Translations under genes and position numbers: made by a program
Notes under the pieces: generated by a model
Databases searched by the model: none
What the model was told of the DNA's origin: nothing
Seen by the model: the letters and a program-made list of their open reading frames with translations, nothing else
Shown: positions 16,496 through 24,165 of the stretch, piece after piece
Layout of the letters: each line of letters starts with the position of its first letter
Numbering within the stretch: the stretch's first letter is position 1
Origin: a virus
IMG/VR virus record: IMGVR_UViG_3300027730_000043
Span: 1 to 49,114 of that record
Length of the DNA stretch: 49,114 nt
Strand: one strand, 5' to 3'

Positions 16496-16528
16496 ACCCT
16501 GAACCGAAAAAGTTCAGGGTTTTTTTTG
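16496..16528 (+). terminator. Rho-independent terminator
   Basis: Stem ACCCTGAAC/GTTCAGGGT followed by a run of eight T. It ends the 14591-16465 transcription unit before the tRNA array. Confidence 0.9.
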
Positions 16529-16556
16529 TTCATTGACATCGTTGGTAAAAATATAA

Positions 16557-16629
16557 TCCCCCTTGGTATAAAGGTTGATTACATCAGATTTTGATTCTGA
16601 AAATGGTGGTTCAATTCCATCAGGGGGAA
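16557..16629 (+). tRNA. tRNA-Gln(UUG)
   Basis: Acceptor stem TCCCCCT/AGGGGGA, anticodon stem TCAGA/TCTGA with loop TTTTGAT, T-loop TTCAATT. CCA is not encoded. Confidence 0.85.
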
Positions 16630-16648
16630 CAAAAAAAAATATCAAATC

Positions 16649-16682
16649 TTGGAACTAATAGGATGTGATATTGGTTTTAATA
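16649..16682 (+). promoter_or_regulatory. promoter-like element TTGGAAC-N17-GGTTTTAAT
   Basis: One of at least eight copies of a phage-specific signal with a fixed 17-base gap. Here it precedes the stem-closed RNA at 16685. Confidence 0.5.
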
Positions 16683-16684
16683 AA

Positions 16685-16750
16685 AGAGTAAGGAAAGGTC
16701 GTAGGTAGCACTGTCCACAGCCAGCCTTAAACGTGGTGGATACTTACTCT
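16685..16750 (+). ncRNA. stem-closed small RNA (A)
   Basis: A 66-base element closed by an 8-bp perfect stem AGAGTAAG/CTTACTCT, with an internal CCAC/GTGG hairpin. It is tRNA-sized but has no T-loop or anticodon arm. It follows a TTGGAAC promoter-like element. Function unknown. Confidence 0.4.
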
Positions 16751-16760
16751 AAATTTTTAT

Positions 16761-16830
16761 GGTGATGTTGCCAAGTTGGTCAAGGCGAACGACTGAAGTG
16801 GTGGTGACCCACACGATTCATATGGTGAAG
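16761..16830 (+). tRNA. possible degenerate tRNA-Ser-like 5' half
   Basis: GGTGATG then a class-II-type D arm (GCC-AAGTTGGTCAA-GGC) and a TGA-containing loop, but no T arm or matching 3' acceptor strand. Probably a tRNA remnant; the assignment to Ser is a guess. Confidence 0.25.
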
Positions 16831-16879
16831 AAATTTTTGATGGTATTAAAATAATTCTTAATAAATAAAATCTAATGTT

Positions 16880-17029
16880 ATGTTGATGTTTTATTCAATT
16901 TTTTTCCTTATCATTGCCTTGGTATTATTGATAATCTGGGTAACCAAAAGAAGTTCTGATTTATTATTGATTTCAATCGTTTTCTTTTTGGTTGTTATGT
17001 TGGGTTTTATTTATACGTTTTTTGTTTAA
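16880..17029 (+). CDS. small two-helix membrane protein
   Basis: A 49-residue ORF starting MLMFYSIFF, with two hydrophobic helices (about residues 4-20 and 27-48) joined by the short loop TKRSSD. Too small to assign to a family. It lies in the tRNA region upstream of the first homing endonuclease and ends 40 bases before that gene's late-promoter signal. An alternative start is the ATG at 16886. Confidence 0.5.
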   Translation: MLMFYSIFFLIIALVLLIIWVTKRSSDLLLISIVFFLVVMLGFIYTFFV

Positions 17030-17068
17030 ATATATGTAGGTTCGAGTAGGTTTTTCCGTACTATCAAT

Positions 17069-17083
17069 ATATTTATATATAAA
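17069..17083 (+). promoter_or_regulatory. late-promoter-like element
   Basis: ATATTTAT-ATA-TAAA, 23 bases before the endonuclease ATG at 17092. Near-identical sequences precede the other free-standing endonucleases in this region. Confidence 0.6.
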
Positions 17084-17091
17084 ATAGATAT

Positions 17092-17880
17092 ATGAAAGAA
17101 CTATACAAAGGACACTACCAAAATGTTTTAAGAGGTCAAAAATTAGCAACTGAAGCTGCTAAGTTGAAATCTGATAAGGTAAAAGAAGAGTATAATAAAA
17201 CCCCTAATAAATGTACGAATTGTGGGAATGATTTGACTTATCCTCAAAGACATAACAAGTTTTGTTGTAGTTCTTGTGCCGCAAGTTTTAACAATAAAAA
17301 TAGAGGTGGACATAAGGAAGAAACTAAGATTAAAATTTCAAAGAAACTTGAGGGGAGAACTTTAAGTCCTGAACATAAAGAGAAGTCCATTAAATCCCTT
17401 CAACGAGTGGTCAAACAAAGACACGATGAGGGTTATGAAAGATTCTTAAACAAAAAGACAGGAAAAAATTGTGTTATATGTAACACAGAAATTACTTACG
17501 AAAATAGATTTAGAAAAACTTGTTCAGATGAGTGTCAAATAAAAAGTAAAACAAACAGAAAATACTTGAATGGTAGTAGAAAAACAATAAACTACAATGG
17601 TATTATTTTGGAATCAAGTTGGGAATTAAAATTAGCAGAATGGTTGGATGAGTATAAGATTAAATGGATAAGACCAGAACCAATTAAATGGGTTTTAGAT
17701 GGTAAAAACAAACTTTATTATCCTGACTTTTATCTACCAGATTTCAACTTGTATCTAGATCCAAAAAATCCATATTGTATGGATAAGGATAGGGTGAAAA
17801 TGGAAATTGTATCAAAAGAAATTAATATTATTTTTGGCGATATTGATTATGTAATTACTAAATTAGGGGATGTGGTGTAA
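17092..17880 (+). CDS. PD-(D/E)XK-type homing endonuclease with zinc fingers
   Basis: A 262-residue protein. Two zinc-finger-like elements (CTNCGNDLTYPQRHNKFCCSSC at about 39-60 and CVICN...CSDEC at about 128-148) flank a NUMOD-like segment (ISKKLEGRTLSPEHKEKS). The C-terminal nuclease is SSWELKLAEWLDE, then YYPDFYLPDFNLYLDPKN: a PD-(D/E)XK-type core in which the usual E-x-K is D-x-K. The last codons and stop (GGG GAT GTG GTG TAA) are also the 5' end of tRNA-Pro, so the gene abuts and overlaps a tRNA, typical of homing next to a conserved target. Confidence 0.75.
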   Translation: MKELYKGHYQNVLRGQKLATEAAKLKSDKVKEEYNKTPNKCTNCGNDLTYPQRHNKFCCSSCAASFNNKNRGGHKEETKIKISKKLEGRTLSPEHKEKSIKSLQRVVKQRHDEGYERFLNKKTGKNCVICNTEITYENRFRKTCSDECQIKSKTNRKYLNGSRKTINYNGIILESSWELKLAEWLDEYKIKWIRPEPIKWVLDGKNKLYYPDFYLPDFNLYLDPKNPYCMDKDRVKMEIVSKEINIIFGDIDYVITKLGDVV

Positions 17881-17937
17881 CTCGGTTAGCATACTTCGTT
17901 TGGGACGAAGAGGAGGCGTTCAAATCGCACATCCCCA
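17866..17937 (+). tRNA. tRNA-Pro(UGG)
   Basis: Acceptor GGGGATG/CATCCCC, anticodon stem CTTCG/CGAAG with loop TTTGGGA, T-loop TTCAAAT. The T stem pairs only partly (GCG/CGC). The 5' 15 bases overlap the endonuclease coding sequence. Confidence 0.8.
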
Positions 17938-17945
17938 ACACAATA

Positions 17946-18019
17946 GGTTTTATAGCTCAATTGGTTAGAGCTTTCCGCTCATAACGGAGGGGTTCCAGGT
18001 TCGAGTCCTGGTAGAACCA
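17946..18019 (+). tRNA. tRNA with CAU anticodon (Met or Ile2)
   Basis: Acceptor GGTTTTA/TAGAACC, anticodon loop CTCATAA, T arm CCAGG-TTCGAGT-CCTGG. Whether it is elongator Met or lysidine-type Ile cannot be decided from the primary sequence. Confidence 0.85.
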
Positions 18020-18037
18020 CAAAAAAATATTCAACAC

Positions 18038-18073
18038 TTGAAACTTTTTATTCTTTGGTGTGGTTTATATAAT
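18038..18073 (+). promoter_or_regulatory. promoter-like element TTGAAAC-N17-GGTTTATATAAT
   Basis: Copy of the TTGGAAC-N17-GGTTTATA signal, 30 bases before the small gene at 18103. Confidence 0.5.
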
Positions 18074-18102
18074 TGAAGTTTGAATCATAAAAAAATAACA
18101 CT

Positions 18103-18357
18103 ATGTACAGCACACAATTAATTTACACTAAAGAAGTTATTAAATATTTCAAAGATGGTGTTGAAGTTACACCAGAAACATATAATGAAAAATTGTTTTT
18201 TACTTTATATGGTGAAACTAAAGTTATAAAAACTGAAAAGATAGTGGAAGAATGGAAAGTGAAAACAAAAAAAGAGGTTAATTTAAAATTCAATAATTGG
18301 ATTAACGAAAACAATGTGAGTATAAGTGATTACCACCTTGTTTATGTAAATAAATAA
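18103..18357 (+). CDS. small protein, unknown
   Basis: An 84-residue alternating alpha/beta protein rich in Lys, Glu and Tyr (YTKEVIKYFKDGVEVTPETY). No family recognised. It has its own TTGAAAC-N17-GGTTTATA promoter-like sequence and lies between two tRNA genes, so it is a small accessory gene of the tRNA region. Confidence 0.65.
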   Translation: MYSTQLIYTKEVIKYFKDGVEVTPETYNEKLFFTLYGETKVIKTEKIVEEWKVKTKKEVNLKFNNWINENNVSISDYHLVYVNK

Positions 18358-18381
18358 AGTTCTGTCACCCATACAATAATA

Positions 18382-18458
18382 CGGCAAGTATACCCTCGTG
18401 CTGATACCACGTAGAAAGGTTAATTGGTTACATATAGGTTCGATTCCTATCTTGCCGA
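18382..18458 (+). tRNA. aberrant tRNA, possible Ile(GAU)
   Basis: Acceptor CGGCAAG/CTTGCCG and T arm ATAGG-TTCGATT-CCTAT are perfect. A CGTG-CTGATAC-CACG hairpin would give anticodon GAU but begins only eight bases after the acceptor stem, and a D-loop-like GGTTAATTGGTTA comes after it. The order is therefore abnormal, so function is doubtful. Confidence 0.45.
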
Positions 18459-18490
18459 CATAGATTAAAAGTCAATTGTTCGAATGTGAT

Positions 18491-18506
18491 ATATTTATAT
18501 ATAATA
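18491..18506 (+). promoter_or_regulatory. late-promoter-like element
   Basis: ATATTTAT-ATA-TAAT, 30 bases before the ATG at 18521 of the second endonuclease gene. Confidence 0.5.
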
Positions 18507-18520
18507 AAATATTACATAAA

Positions 18521-19138
18521 ATGAAAAGTTGTGAAAATTGTAGTTTAGAACACGATGGTACATATGGTTCTGGTAGATTTTGTTGTTCAAAGTGTGCTAG
18601 AAGTTTCAGTACTAAAAATAAAAGAAATGAGATTAATCGAAAGGTTTCGAAATCACTTGCTGGCAGGGGACATGGAAAAATAAAATTAATTTGTGAAAAT
18701 TGTAAAAATCAATTTGAAGTTAATTGGACTAAACGAAATCAAAAGACGTGTTCATTTAGTTGTAGTTCTTCACTTAAATGGGAAAACGAAGATTATAAAA
18801 GAAAGATGTCTATCATTAATTCAAATAATGCTTATGAAAGACATAAAAATGATGATAAAACTTTTGGTTGGAAAACTAGGAAAAAGTTAGAACCATCTTA
18901 CCCCGAAAAGGTGGCTATGAGAGTTTTAGATTCTTTAAATATTCAATACGAATATGAAATGCCATTAGAAAGATATTATGTTGACTTTGCAATACACGAT
19001 AGAAAAATTGCTATCGAAATAGATGGTAAACAACATGATAAGCCTGAACGAATCATAACTGATAAACTTAAAGATAAACTTTTGATTAAAAATGGGTGGG
19101 ATTTTTCTTTTAAAATTTTCAACCGAAATGTTAATTAG
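18521..19138 (+). CDS. homing endonuclease, DUF559/Vsr-like, C-terminus possibly truncated
   Basis: A 205-residue protein when started at 18521. It has two zinc-finger-like elements (CENCSLEHDG...CCSKC; CENCKNQF...CSFSC). The nuclease domain follows: YPEKVAMRVLDSLNIQYEYE, then YYVDFAIHDRKIAIEIDGKQHD, then DKLKDKLLIKNGWDF, the DUF559/Vsr-like PD-(D/E)XK pattern. After GWD the sequence becomes SFKIFNRNVN and ends, whereas relatives usually continue with a hydrophobic strand (V-I-R-I) and a helix. The 3' end therefore may be truncated, perhaps at the junction with the downstream restriction-modification cassette. Confidence 0.7.
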   Translation: MKSCENCSLEHDGTYGSGRFCCSKCARSFSTKNKRNEINRKVSKSLAGRGHGKIKLICENCKNQFEVNWTKRNQKTCSFSCSSSLKWENEDYKRKMSIINSNNAYERHKNDDKTFGWKTRKKLEPSYPEKVAMRVLDSLNIQYEYEMPLERYYVDFAIHDRKIAIEIDGKQHDKPERIITDKLKDKLLIKNGWDFSFKIFNRNVN

Positions 19139-19242
19139 AACGATGAACGGAACACTTACACATAACGGATGCAAATATAAAACGTTTATTAACGAAAACT
19201 TAAATTGAAAAACAGAATTTAAAATATAAACCAATAACAAAT

Positions 19243-19274
19243 TTGGAACACTGAAATAAATGTTTTATATTTGT
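19243..19274 (+). promoter_or_regulatory. promoter of the restriction-modification cassette
   Basis: TTGGAAC at 19243. It also reads as TTG-N20-TATATTTG, a strong Bacteroidetes promoter, about 45 bases before the ATG at 19318. Confidence 0.55.
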
Positions 19275-19317
19275 TGTTATAAGTATGTATTATTTTTTAA
19301 CATAAAACTTAAATAGA

Positions 19318-20076
19318 ATGGAAGAACTTAAAATTTGGCTTGAAGGTTTTATTAGCCATACTGAAAAGAAAATTGAAAATATGAAACGAGTTGTTCCAGA
19401 TCATAGGAACATTAAAAGATTTGAAGGTGAAGTTAGTATGGCTAAGAAAAATCAAGACGTAAAATTTGCTGTTGACTTAAAAACAACTTACAGGAAGAAA
19501 AGCGGAGTTTCTAGTTTTACTTTGGGAAGTCACGGAAGTTATTTCAAAGAAAGGGACAAAAAGAAAAATATTCAGTTTCCCTACAATCAATATTTAGCAC
19601 ATTTTTGTTTGGGTGTAATTTACACAAGAACAGACTTGGCTGATGATGCTTCTGAAACAGAAATTTATCAAGTTCAAGAACTTCAAGAAGAATACGAAAC
19701 GCCTAACCAAAAAGTAGGAGAAAGAGAAGTAGCAACCGTTAAAAATTTAAAATCAATTACATCAGTGATTAAAGATTTTGACTTTTTTGTCGCAGAGAAA
19801 TGGAAAATTGCGAGTGACAAACAAGGTTTGGGAAATACTGCAAATATCGGTGCTACACTTAGCATTGACGATTTAAGAAGTGAAAATGGAATTTTTAGCC
19901 AACTAGGTGAAGAATGGTTTGATGAATATTGGATAAATCACGGTTCTGCAACAATGGTAAAAGATGGTAAGCCAACAAAAATTACCACTCTTAAAGACTT
20001 TTTAGAATTTAAAGGTAGGACAGACTTATGGGATAAGATAGTAAAGTGTTCAACTTTAAAAAAGGATGCCGAATGA
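19318..20076 (+). CDS. EcoRV-like type II restriction endonuclease
   Basis: A 252-residue protein clearly related to EcoRV (245 residues). Matching blocks are VDLKTTYRKK (EcoRV IDIKTTYTNK), FTLGSHGSYFKE, YPFDQYIAHW-type FPYNQYLAHFCLG, VIYTR, AEKWKIASDKQGLGNTANIG and GIFSQLGEEWFDEYW. Catalytic D90 and K92 of EcoRV correspond to D53 and K55 here. The EcoRV D74-containing PDFTLY segment is not conserved; Glu36 or Glu38 lies at about the right distance and may replace it. The N-terminal region is about 35 residues shorter and a loop insertion follows the core. Predicted cut site GATATC by homology. The stop overlaps the methylase start (ATGA). Confidence 0.85.
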   Translation: MEELKIWLEGFISHTEKKIENMKRVVPDHRNIKRFEGEVSMAKKNQDVKFAVDLKTTYRKKSGVSSFTLGSHGSYFKERDKKKNIQFPYNQYLAHFCLGVIYTRTDLADDASETEIYQVQELQEEYETPNQKVGEREVATVKNLKSITSVIKDFDFFVAEKWKIASDKQGLGNTANIGATLSIDDLRSENGIFSQLGEEWFDEYWINHGSATMVKDGKPTKITTLKDFLEFKGRTDLWDKIVKCSTLKKDAE

Positions 20077-20990
20077 AAGTAATTGTTCCTCCAATAAAAA
20101 GTCAGGGCATAAAAACCAAGCTAGTTCCTTGGATTATGGAACTTGCACCAAAGGTTCAAGGTAAATGGATAGAACCATTTCTTGGAACTGGTGTAGTTGC
20201 GTTTAATTCGGGTTACAAAAAAGCGATTTTAAACGATACAAATCCTCATATTATCAATTTTTATAAAGGTATTCAGGCAAAAGAAATTACTGCACCTTTG
20301 ATGAAACACTATCTTGAACAAGAAGGAGCGATTTTAAGTGAAGCCGACAATAATGGTTATGAGCATTATTTAAAAGTTCGTTCTCGTTTCAATGCTGGAG
20401 AATTTTCACCTTACGATTTTATTTTCCTTTCAAGAGCAGGATTTAATGGAATGATGAGATTTAACAACAAAGGTCATTGGAATATTCCATTCTGTAAAAA
20501 ACCAGAACGTTTTGCTCAAGCATACGTGACAAAAATCACAAATCAAGTTGCAACGGTTTCTCAAATCATTCAAACTGAGCCTGACTGGACTTTTCACAAC
20601 AAATCATTTGCTGACATAATACCTTTAGCTACTGAAAACGACATTATTTATTGCGACCCACCATATTACGGCAGACACGTTGACTATTTTAACGGTTGGA
20701 CAGAACAAGACGAAGAACTTCTATTCAATTTATTAAGTGAAACAAAAGCAAAATTTATTCTTTCAACTTGGCATCATAACGACTGGCGACAAAATGAAAT
20801 GATTGAAAAATTTTGGAGTAAATTTAATGTAGTCACAAAAGACCATTTTTATCATAATGGCGGTAGTATTGAAAATAGACGGACAGTTGTTGAAGCATTA
20901 GTCTGCAACTTTAATACAGACCATTTTGACCAACACAATCACGGTCAGAAAGAAAAAATAAAATTATATGACGAATGTAAAAATTGGTGA
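20073..20990 (+). CDS. EcoRV-type adenine-N6 DNA methyltransferase (D12/Dam class)
   Basis: A 305-residue protein strongly resembling M.EcoRV: VPPIKSQGIKTKLVP (the SAM/target N-terminal motif), EPFLGTGVVAFN (34-45), NDTNPHIINFY, FNGMMRFN, PFCKKPERFAQAYVTKI and the catalytic CDPPYYGRHVDYFNGW with DPPY at 195-198. It would methylate an adenine of GATATC and protect phage DNA from the adjacent nuclease. ATG is chosen because it overlaps the nuclease TGA and restores the M.EcoRV-like N-terminus. At least 12 GATATC sites occur in this window, so the site is not strongly avoided, as expected if methylated. Confidence 0.92.
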   Translation: MKVIVPPIKSQGIKTKLVPWIMELAPKVQGKWIEPFLGTGVVAFNSGYKKAILNDTNPHIINFYKGIQAKEITAPLMKHYLEQEGAILSEADNNGYEHYLKVRSRFNAGEFSPYDFIFLSRAGFNGMMRFNNKGHWNIPFCKKPERFAQAYVTKITNQVATVSQIIQTEPDWTFHNKSFADIIPLATENDIIYCDPPYYGRHVDYFNGWTEQDEELLFNLLSETKAKFILSTWHHNDWRQNEMIEKFWSKFNVVTKDHFYHNGGSIENRRTVVEALVCNFNTDHFDQHNHGQKEKIKLYDECKNW

Positions 20991-21180
20991 GTACCAGGTT
21001 GGTGATAAATTATATATTGATTATAGTGAAGATAATCCCAACAATCAGTACATTGAGATTAGATCCATAGTTGACATGGAGGTAGTTGTTTTTTTAGATG
21101 AAAAAAATAATTACAAAATGGAAACTATTCATTACTTTAATGTGTTATGTAGATGTAACTCTTTAAAACGAATACAATAA
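20968..21180 (+). CDS. small protein, unknown; overlaps methylase end
   Basis: A 70-residue ORF overlapping the last 23 bases of the methylase gene in another frame. The conserved-looking part IGEYQVGDKLYIDYSEDNPN to the end is a small beta-rich unit similar in style to the protein at 27776 (L-x-V-G-D-x-I at the start). Its 5' end may have been replaced when the restriction-modification cassette arrived. No family recognised. Confidence 0.55.
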   Translation: MTNVKIGEYQVGDKLYIDYSEDNPNNQYIEIRSIVDMEVVVFLDEKNNYKMETIHYFNVLCRCNSLKRIQ

Positions 21181-21201
21181 CTCAATAAAAACAAATAAAA
21201 A

Positions 21202-21450
21202 ATGAAAAAAGTCCTCATCGGTTTGACACTCAGTTTAGTTTTAACCAGTTGTTTTGGAGAACCTACCGAGATTGTTAAAACAAACAACAACGATTTCAAT
21301 ATTGAACTTCTATTTGAAGTTGATGGTTGTAAGGTTTATAGATTTTGGGATCGTGGTTACAAATATTTCACAACTTGTAATGGTTCTGTAAATTGGAAAA
21401 CAGGTGATAAACATTCTGATAAAAAGGAAATACAAACCGGTATAAAATAA
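21202..21450 (+). CDS. small lipoprotein
   Basis: An 82-residue protein with a signal peptide and lipobox: MKKVLIGLTLSLVLTSC, lipidation at Cys17. The mature part carries DGCKVYRFWDRGYKYFTTCNG, with two Cys that could form a disulfide in the periplasm. This pattern recurs in a small Bacteroidetes/phage lipoprotein family (DUF4884-like, from memory). A similar lipoprotein is encoded at 28689. A surface-exclusion role is possible but unproven. Confidence 0.75.
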   Translation: MKKVLIGLTLSLVLTSCFGEPTEIVKTNNNDFNIELLFEVDGCKVYRFWDRGYKYFTTCNGSVNWKTGDKHSDKKEIQTGIK

Positions 21451-21454
21451 ATGT

Positions 21455-21585
21455 ACCACGAAGCTTACCATAAGAATAGCTCACTAGCTGTGGTCTTGTT
21501 GTCCATAAACGAATAGCCCAAGGTATAAGTTAGAGGACTTAACTCAACCTATCCCCCGCTGACGAGTGGGGTGATGTTGGGGGAT
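21455..21585 (+). ncRNA. structured stretch, unassigned RNA
   Basis: Contains hairpin ACCAC(G)AAGCT...AGCTG-TGGT (21455-21494) and a 7-bp ATCCCCC/GGGGGAT pairing (21551-21585). No coding potential. It lies between the lipoprotein gene and tRNA-Cys. Possibly a single small RNA; no family recognised. Confidence 0.3.
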
Positions 21586-21603
21586 TAAAAAAATAAATAA
21601 TTA

Positions 21604-21675
21604 GGTCGGATGTCCGAGTGGCTTAGGTGCAGAGTCGCAACCTCTGTTAGGTGGGTTCGATCCCTACTCCGACCT
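21604..21675 (+). tRNA. tRNA-Cys(GCA)
   Basis: Acceptor GGTCGGA/TCCGACC with discriminator U, anticodon stem CAGAG/CTCTG, loop TCGCAAC. Position 33 is C rather than the near-universal U, which is unusual. Confidence 0.8.
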
Positions 21676-21685
21676 CAACTCAAAC

Positions 21686-21758
21686 GTAGATGCAGCTCAA
21701 TTGGTAGAGCCGTTGATTCCAAACCAACTGGTTGGGGGTTCGAGTCCCTCCATCTATG
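21686..21758 (+). tRNA. tRNA-Trp(CCA)
   Basis: Acceptor GTAGATG/CATCTAT, anticodon loop TTCCAAA, T arm GGGGG-TTCGAGT-CCCTC. Confidence 0.85.
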
Positions 21759-21795
21759 CTATTTTTAACATTCAAAATATTTAATAAGAGAAACA

Positions 21796-22098
21796 ATGGT
21801 AAAACAATATATTATTGACACCCTAAACCTAATTAACCAAATAAATGAGAAGATATCTAAGCTCCATAGTTTGGGAGTTGATTTATTTGAACTTGAAACA
21901 GGGGTTAGTGGATTGGAAAACAGCATTTCGGCCATCCTCAGAAAAGAAAAAGACAAAGAGTACGGATATATCCAGGATTTAGTTGGTTGGTGGTTATATG
22001 ATAATGTTGAGAAAACAATATGGGATGAAGAAACCACTTACCACCTTGACAATATGGAAGATTTTGTCGATTATTTAATACAAAAATATCAAAAATAA
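21796..22098 (+). CDS. small protein, unknown
   Basis: A 100-residue mostly helical acidic protein: residues 1-45 form predicted amphipathic helices, followed by GWWLYDNVEKTIWDEETTYHL. No family recognised. It starts an operon with 22098 and 22729; its TAA overlaps the next ATG (TAATG). Confidence 0.7.
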   Translation: MVKQYIIDTLNLINQINEKISKLHSLGVDLFELETGVSGLENSISAILRKEKDKEYGYIQDLVGWWLYDNVEKTIWDEETTYHLDNMEDFVDYLIQKYQK

Positions 22099-22745
22099 TG
22101 GCTTATTTAAACATCCCAACCCCACCAATAGAATGTTACGTTAGAGGTAATTTTCTGAGAAATCAATTAGACTCTTTTGACAAAAAGTTTGAGTGTTACA
22201 TTTTTGGAATGACTTCAATTCCAGGTAAAACACCATTATTTCATTTTATGATGAGTGATGGTGGAATATGGTGGAGGATGCCCATTCATGCTTTTTGTTG
22301 GAAGGAGGACGCCGTTCAACAAGAACTAGATGAACTAGTTTTATGGGATAGTTATTCGTATTATGTGTCGTTAACACAATTTCCAATGTTACGTAGTTCA
22401 CCAGTTGAATTTGTTAGTAGGAGAAAAGAAAAATATAGAGGTAAAATATTATTTACATTAGATTGGGCTCACGAAGATAGAACTATACCCCCTACTGGAT
22501 TTTCTGAACATCCATCTCAACATAAGTGCGGTCATTTTATTATGATGGATAATGGAAATTTCGCAATACAACCTAATAATAGATTAATCGTTTTTGATAG
22601 TACTTTCTATTCATCAAAAGAAATGTTAATTGAAAGGAAATATAATTCTTACGAATGGTCATCAGAGACAAACCCTAAATGGATTACACCTGATAGTGAT
22701 AATTTAGCATTTGATTTTATAAACACAAATGAAAATAATATATAA
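22098..22745 (+). CDS. conserved-looking phage protein, unknown
   Basis: A 215-residue soluble protein rich in Trp, Phe and Tyr, with ECYVRGNFL near the N-terminus, GGIWWRMPIHAFCW at about 56-70 and LDWAHEDRTIPPTGFSEHPSQHKCGHF at about 123-150, which has several His/Cys that could bind metal. No family name can be given. It overlaps the neighbours on both sides (1 and 17 bases), consistent with one operon. Confidence 0.7.
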   Translation: MAYLNIPTPPIECYVRGNFLRNQLDSFDKKFECYIFGMTSIPGKTPLFHFMMSDGGIWWRMPIHAFCWKEDAVQQELDELVLWDSYSYYVSLTQFPMLRSSPVEFVSRRKEKYRGKILFTLDWAHEDRTIPPTGFSEHPSQHKCGHFIMMDNGNFAIQPNNRLIVFDSTFYSSKEMLIERKYNSYEWSSETNPKWITPDSDNLAFDFINTNENNI

Positions 22746-23304
22746 CCATAATAATGGTTTATTTACTCAAACTGGTGAATCTCTTCTTGAAGTATATGCA
22801 ATCACTGATAAAGAAACATCTAAGGATATGTTTGAGAATGGGTGGTTACCTTTTAGGGAAAAATGGTATCAAACAAAATCTAGTAGATTGAAATTAAACG
22901 ATATTTCTAATAGAAGAAAAAGAGAACTATCAAAAATTAAGATATCGGATCAAGGTGATTTAAATTCTATAGTCAAAAGAGCACTTAAATTTGGTAAGTT
23001 TGAGGTAGAGTATTTAGACGAATATTTAGAACTGCCTCACTATAAATTTTTTTTTGACGATTGTTTTTGTGGTATTGTTAATTTAGTTGATAATATTCCT
23101 TATTATACATTTATGATTTGGGATGAATCAAATAAAAACCATTCTTATGGTACATTATCTTACTACTATTTAATTGAGAAATATTTTAAAGAAAACTTAG
23201 ACTATATTTATATTTCTGAGTACTATGAACAATTCTCTTATAAAAAAAAATTACCAAACTTTGAGTATTGGGATGGAACTAAATGGAATCCCTCAATGTT
23301 ATAG
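22729..23304 (+). CDS. unknown protein
   Basis: A 191-residue aromatic-rich protein beginning MKIIYNHNNGLFTQTGESLLEVYAI; the middle is basic and the end is Tyr-rich (YIYISEYYEQFSYKKK). It overlaps the preceding gene by 17 bases. No family recognised. Confidence 0.65.
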   Translation: MKIIYNHNNGLFTQTGESLLEVYAITDKETSKDMFENGWLPFREKWYQTKSSRLKLNDISNRRKRELSKIKISDQGDLNSIVKRALKFGKFEVEYLDEYLELPHYKFFFDDCFCGIVNLVDNIPYYTFMIWDESNKNHSYGTLSYYYLIEKYFKENLDYIYISEYYEQFSYKKKLPNFEYWDGTKWNPSML

Positions 23305-23341
23305 TATCAAATAAGACAAAGAATTTTATTCACATAAAAAA

Positions 23342-23857
23342 ATGCAAACAATGATTATCATAAATTATTACAAACCATTTGACACCACTTGGGAACAACT
23401 CCAACTCCAGGCATTAGATGTTATTGCCGAACACGAGAAAGAAGTTGAGGATGTTGAATATGGTGATTTATCAACCCAACAACAATATGATGATTATCGT
23501 GAGGCTTGTATGAAAGGTCTTAAAACCTTTATTCTTCAAGTATTGAATGATTGGTCAAACAAGAACATTCTTTATGTTAAAGACAAATTCTATGAGAAAT
23601 TTGAACATATGGAAATGGATGGCAAATTAACCAACTACCAATATCCAAATCTATACAGAACATCAAAGGAAATCTTCAGTTTATTCAAAAAAGATAAGGT
23701 TCAACTTGATCCGGAATCTTTTGATATGATTCACGAGATTTTCAGTGAAAATAAAGATGTCATATGTAACATCAGTTATTTTGAATATGAGATAAGAGAA
23801 ATAAATGAGGATAACGATTTTTTGGATAACACCGGATTTAATGATTTATTTGAATGA
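23342..23857 (+). CDS. unknown acidic protein
   Basis: A 171-residue acidic, helical protein. The start MQTMIIINYYKPFDTTWEQL could also be at the internal ATG (23351). It overlaps the downstream membrane protein by four bases (ATGA). No family recognised. Confidence 0.65.
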   Translation: MQTMIIINYYKPFDTTWEQLQLQALDVIAEHEKEVEDVEYGDLSTQQQYDDYREACMKGLKTFILQVLNDWSNKNILYVKDKFYEKFEHMEMDGKLTNYQYPNLYRTSKEIFSLFKKDKVQLDPESFDMIHEIFSENKDVICNISYFEYEIREINEDNDFLDNTGFNDLFE

Positions 23858-24165
23858 AAAAGAATTTTTTAACAAAACAAATTAAAGTAGCGGATGCCGA
23901 TACATCAGTATGGGAGTTAACCCGTGAAACATTAATTAATTTCAGCTGGGGATTCTTTGGTAATTCTATTGTTGTCTTTATGGCAAAGGAAATTGATGTC
24001 GCGGTATTAATTAATTTTTTCTTATATTATATGTTAATTTCATATATTGTTAATCGAGCAAAATATGAAAGTATATTTGGGAAATTTGTTGTATTACCTG
24101 GTTCTGCCGCATTAGGAGCTTATACTGGATACGAAGTGGCTCAATTAATTTCAAAATTTTTGTAA
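23854..24165 (+). CDS. small membrane protein
   Basis: A 103-residue protein with three hydrophobic segments (about residues 27-45, 50-66 and 80-100) and an N-terminal acidic ADADTSVWELTRETL. The last segment is Gly/Ala-rich (LPGSAALGAYTGYEVAQLI). It is coupled to the upstream gene by a four-base overlap. Function unknown. Confidence 0.7.
   Translation: MKKNFLTKQIKVADADTSVWELTRETLINFSWGFFGNSIVVFMAKEIDVAVLINFFLYYMLISYIVNRAKYESIFGKFVVLPGSAALGAYTGYEVAQLISKFL

Noticed and set aside
21555-21590. CTGACGA string resembling the hammerhead ribozyme core
   Set aside because: No GAAA follows a stem II and the other conserved core bases are missing; the string lies in an ordinary C/G hairpin.
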